This document shows positions 5,328 through 6,727 of a DNA stretch of 6,727 nucleotides, one piece after another (position 1 is the stretch's first letter; each line of letters starts with the position of its first letter). The stretch lies in contig JAOTZF010000101.1 of assembly GCA_029861485.1 (NCBI GenBank), positions 1-6,727 on the forward strand. Direction: 5' to 3'. The translations under genes and the position numbers were made by a program. This stretch comes from Thermoleophilia bacterium (GTDB taxonomy: Bacteria > Actinomycetota > Thermoleophilia > Miltoncostaeales > Miltoncostaeaceae). Under the pieces are notes generated by a model, which was given only the letters and a program-made list of their open reading frames with translations, searched no databases and was not told where the DNA came from.

Positions 5328-6394
5328 TGACCGAGCCCCAATCCGATCGGTACGGCCAGCTCGGGACCGGGCACGAAGGCCTCGTCGCTCGGCAGGCTGT
5401 GAAGACGGACCGTGGGGTCACCCAGGCGAACGGGAACGCCGGTGAGCCCCTCCAATCCAGAGGCGAGAGCGGACAGGCGTGCGCCCCCGCCGGCGAGGAC
5501 TACGTGGCTGATCGCCAGCGAGTCCGACTGCCCCTGGTAGTACTGAAGCGTGGAGACGAACTCGCGAGCAAAGGCCGTTACCTGTCCATCGACCAACTCG
5601 CGGGCGTCGCCGGCGAACTCCTGGGTGAGCCCGTTGGGGAGCTCATCGGGCGCGTCGGAGAGGCTGCGCTTGATGCGCTCGGCCTCCTCGAGTTCCAACT
5701 GAAGCGACTCGGCCAGCGCCTCCGTGACGTTGGCGCCGCCCCACTCGATGACGCGCGCGTACTCCAGGGCGCGACCATCGGTGATGGCAACGACCGTGTG
5801 GTCGGAGCCGACGTTCACGATCACGGTGGCGCTTGACGCCGTGCCGGCGCTTTGGGCCGTGGTCGAGGGCGGAGTCAGGGAGCGAAGAAGCGCAAGCGCC
5901 TCGAGGTCGATTCCGATCAGGCCGATTCCGGCGCCCTCGAAGGCGCGGGCGAGGTTGTAGATCAGGTCGCGGTAGGCGACCGCAACCAACACCCGTCGCA
6001 CCGGCTCGCCGTCCTCGGTGGTGCGCTCATCGATGACCTCGTAGTCGAGCGCGGCATCCATGACGGGGATCGGAAGATCCTCCTGGGCGCGGAAGGTCAC
6101 CGCGTCGGCCAGCTCGCTTTCGCTCAGGGCGCCGGGGATGTCAATCGTCCGCACGCCCATGCGATTGCTCGCGACACCCAGCCTCACCCGCTTCTTCGGA
6201 AGCTTGTTCGCGCTGAAGAAGTCCTTGAGCTCGGCCGAGAGCGCCTCCGGGCTTTGCAGCTCGCCGCGCAGGATCAGCCCCGGCGGCAAGTCGTGACTCG
6301 CGACGCTGGTCAGGCTGTGACCACCGTTGTTCGAGACGCGTGCCGCAACCAGGCGAGACGCGCCGATCTTCAGACCGATGACCTCGGTTGCCAT
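5324..6394 (-). CDS. pilM: Type IV pilus actin-like protein PilM
   Basis: PilM is a cytoplasmic actin-fold protein that binds nucleotide and the INLLP tail of PilN, joining the alignment complex to the cytoplasmic side of the machine. This 356-residue protein has the expected length and motifs: phosphate-1 loop VIGLKIGASRLVAARV (5-20), RLGVASNRMGVRTIDIPG (71-88), FRAQEDLPIP (101-110), LIGIDLEALALLRSL (159-173), phosphate-2 loop VIVNVGSDHTVVAITDGRAL (191-210) and adenosine motif VVLAGGGARLSAL (298-310). The acidic residue usual in phosphate-1 is Lys9, and the phosphate-2 Asp is Asn194, so nucleotide binding without hydrolysis seems likely (inferred). The start shares one base with the pilT stop (TGATG) and has an excellent ribosome site, GAGGAGGG (6406-6399), about 5 nt upstream. 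The 3' end overlaps pilN by 4 nt. Confidence 0.96.
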   Translation of the reverse strand: MATEVIGLKIGASRLVAARVSNNGGHSLTSVASHDLPPGLILRGELQSPEALSAELKDFFSANKLPKKRVRLGVASNRMGVRTIDIPGALSESELADAVTFRAQEDLPIPVMDAALDYEVIDERTTEDGEPVRRVLVAVAYRDLIYNLARAFEGAGIGLIGIDLEALALLRSLTPPSTTAQSAGTASSATVIVNVGSDHTVVAITDGRALEYARVIEWGGANVTEALAESLQLELEEAERIKRSLSDAPDELPNGLTQEFAGDARELVDGQVTAFAREFVSTLQYYQGQSDSLAISHVVLAGGGARLSALASGLEGLTGVPVRLGDPTVRLHSLPSDEAFVPGPELAVPIGLGLGQ

Positions 6395-6727
6395 CAGGCC
6401 CTCCTCAGGGGCGCGACCTGACCGGTCGCGGGTTTGTCGGGAAGCAAGCCCTCGAGCTCGCGGGGACGGCTGGTTACGCTCATCGCCACCTCTCGCGTGA
6501 CCTGCGAGCTCGTAACCAGCTGCGCAAGCGACTGCTCCAGGGTCTGCATTCCTCGCGAGTTGGAGGTCTGCATGATCGAGTAGATCTGCTCCACCTTGTT
6601 CGAGCGGATCAGGTTCCTGGTCCCGTCGTCCGGAAACAGAATCTCCATTGCGGCCACGCGACCCTTGCCGTCCATCGTGGGCAGCAGGGACTGGCTGACC
6701 ACGCCTTGGAGCACCGACGCGAGCTGC
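6394..6727 (-). CDS. pilT: Type IV pilus retraction ATPase PilT, C-terminal fragment cut by window edge
   Basis: PilT is the hexameric ATPase that powers pilus disassembly and retraction at the PilC platform. Only the last 111 residues or so are in the window, so the 5' end lies beyond the right edge; the Walker A and B motifs fall outside. The fragment opens with QLASVLQGVVSQSLLP, continues with GKGRVAAMEILFPDDGTRNLIR and GMQTLEQSLAQLV, and ends in a short variable tail. These are hallmark PilT C-terminal segments. The PilT-specific AIRNLIRE motif is present as GTRNLIRS, which keeps the central RNLIR and argues against PilB. The stop TGA (6396-6394) shares its last base with the pilM start, so pilT is the upstream member of the same operon here. 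The reading frame runs unbroken to the window edge. Confidence 0.94.
   Translation of the reverse strand, partial: QLASVLQGVVSQSLLPTMDGKGRVAAMEILFPDDGTRNLIRSNKVEQIYSIMQTSNSRGMQTLEQSLAQLVTSSQVTREVAMSVTSRPRELEGLLPDKPATGQVAPLRRA

Noticed and set aside
4590..5330. Plus-strand open frame antisense to pilN, and similar ones antisense to pilM
   Set aside because: Their extents follow the real genes almost exactly, as expected for shadows of high-GC coding sequence.
1..6727. CRISPR arrays, insertion sequences, attachment sites or phage genes
   Set aside because: No regularly spaced repeats, transposase or integrase-like frames, or terminal inverted repeats with target duplications were seen.

Overview
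This is a GC-rich chromosomal window holding part of a type IV pilus (T4P) assembly locus. The gene set, the tight ATGA/TGATG gene overlaps, and the style of PilM and the pilin suggest a high-GC actinobacterium, most likely of the class Thermoleophilia (Solirubrobacterales/Gaiellales type). This placement is inferred from protein style. No rRNA or other taxonomic marker is present, and no secretin gene (pilQ) is visible.

Minus strand, right to left: the 3' end of pilT (retraction ATPase, cut by the window edge), then pilM, pilN, pilO and a fifth gene for a membrane-anchored protein in the pilP position. Consecutive genes overlap by 1 or 4 nt, so this is one translationally coupled operon. PilM should be a cytoplasmic actin-like protein that binds the N-terminal INLLP motif of PilN. 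PilN and PilO should pair through their coiled coils and outer domains. The fifth protein has one membrane segment, a long disordered linker and a small C-terminal beta-rich domain. The operon ends in a strong hairpin that spans its last stop codon.

Positions of about 2203 to 3070 hold no gene I can support. This stretch lies between two convergent transcripts and carries an unusual number of GC-rich hairpins, including one with a GAAA tetraloop.

Plus strand, 907 to 2178: a gene for a PilV-like prepilin fused to an Ig/cadherin-like module and a C-terminal F-type lectin (fucolectin-like) domain. This is the most interesting item: a pilus subunit with a built-in sugar-binding domain, placed inside the pilus locus. 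It is divergent from pilC (inner-membrane platform protein, minus strand, cut by the left edge). The two genes share a 68-bp intergenic region with an 8-bp inverted repeat whose arms are centred 42 bp apart, a candidate operator.

Together the genes cover the platform (PilC), the alignment complex (PilMNO plus the fifth protein), retraction (PilT) and a candidate adhesive minor pilin. The extension ATPase (PilB), the prepilin peptidase and the major pilin must lie outside the window.
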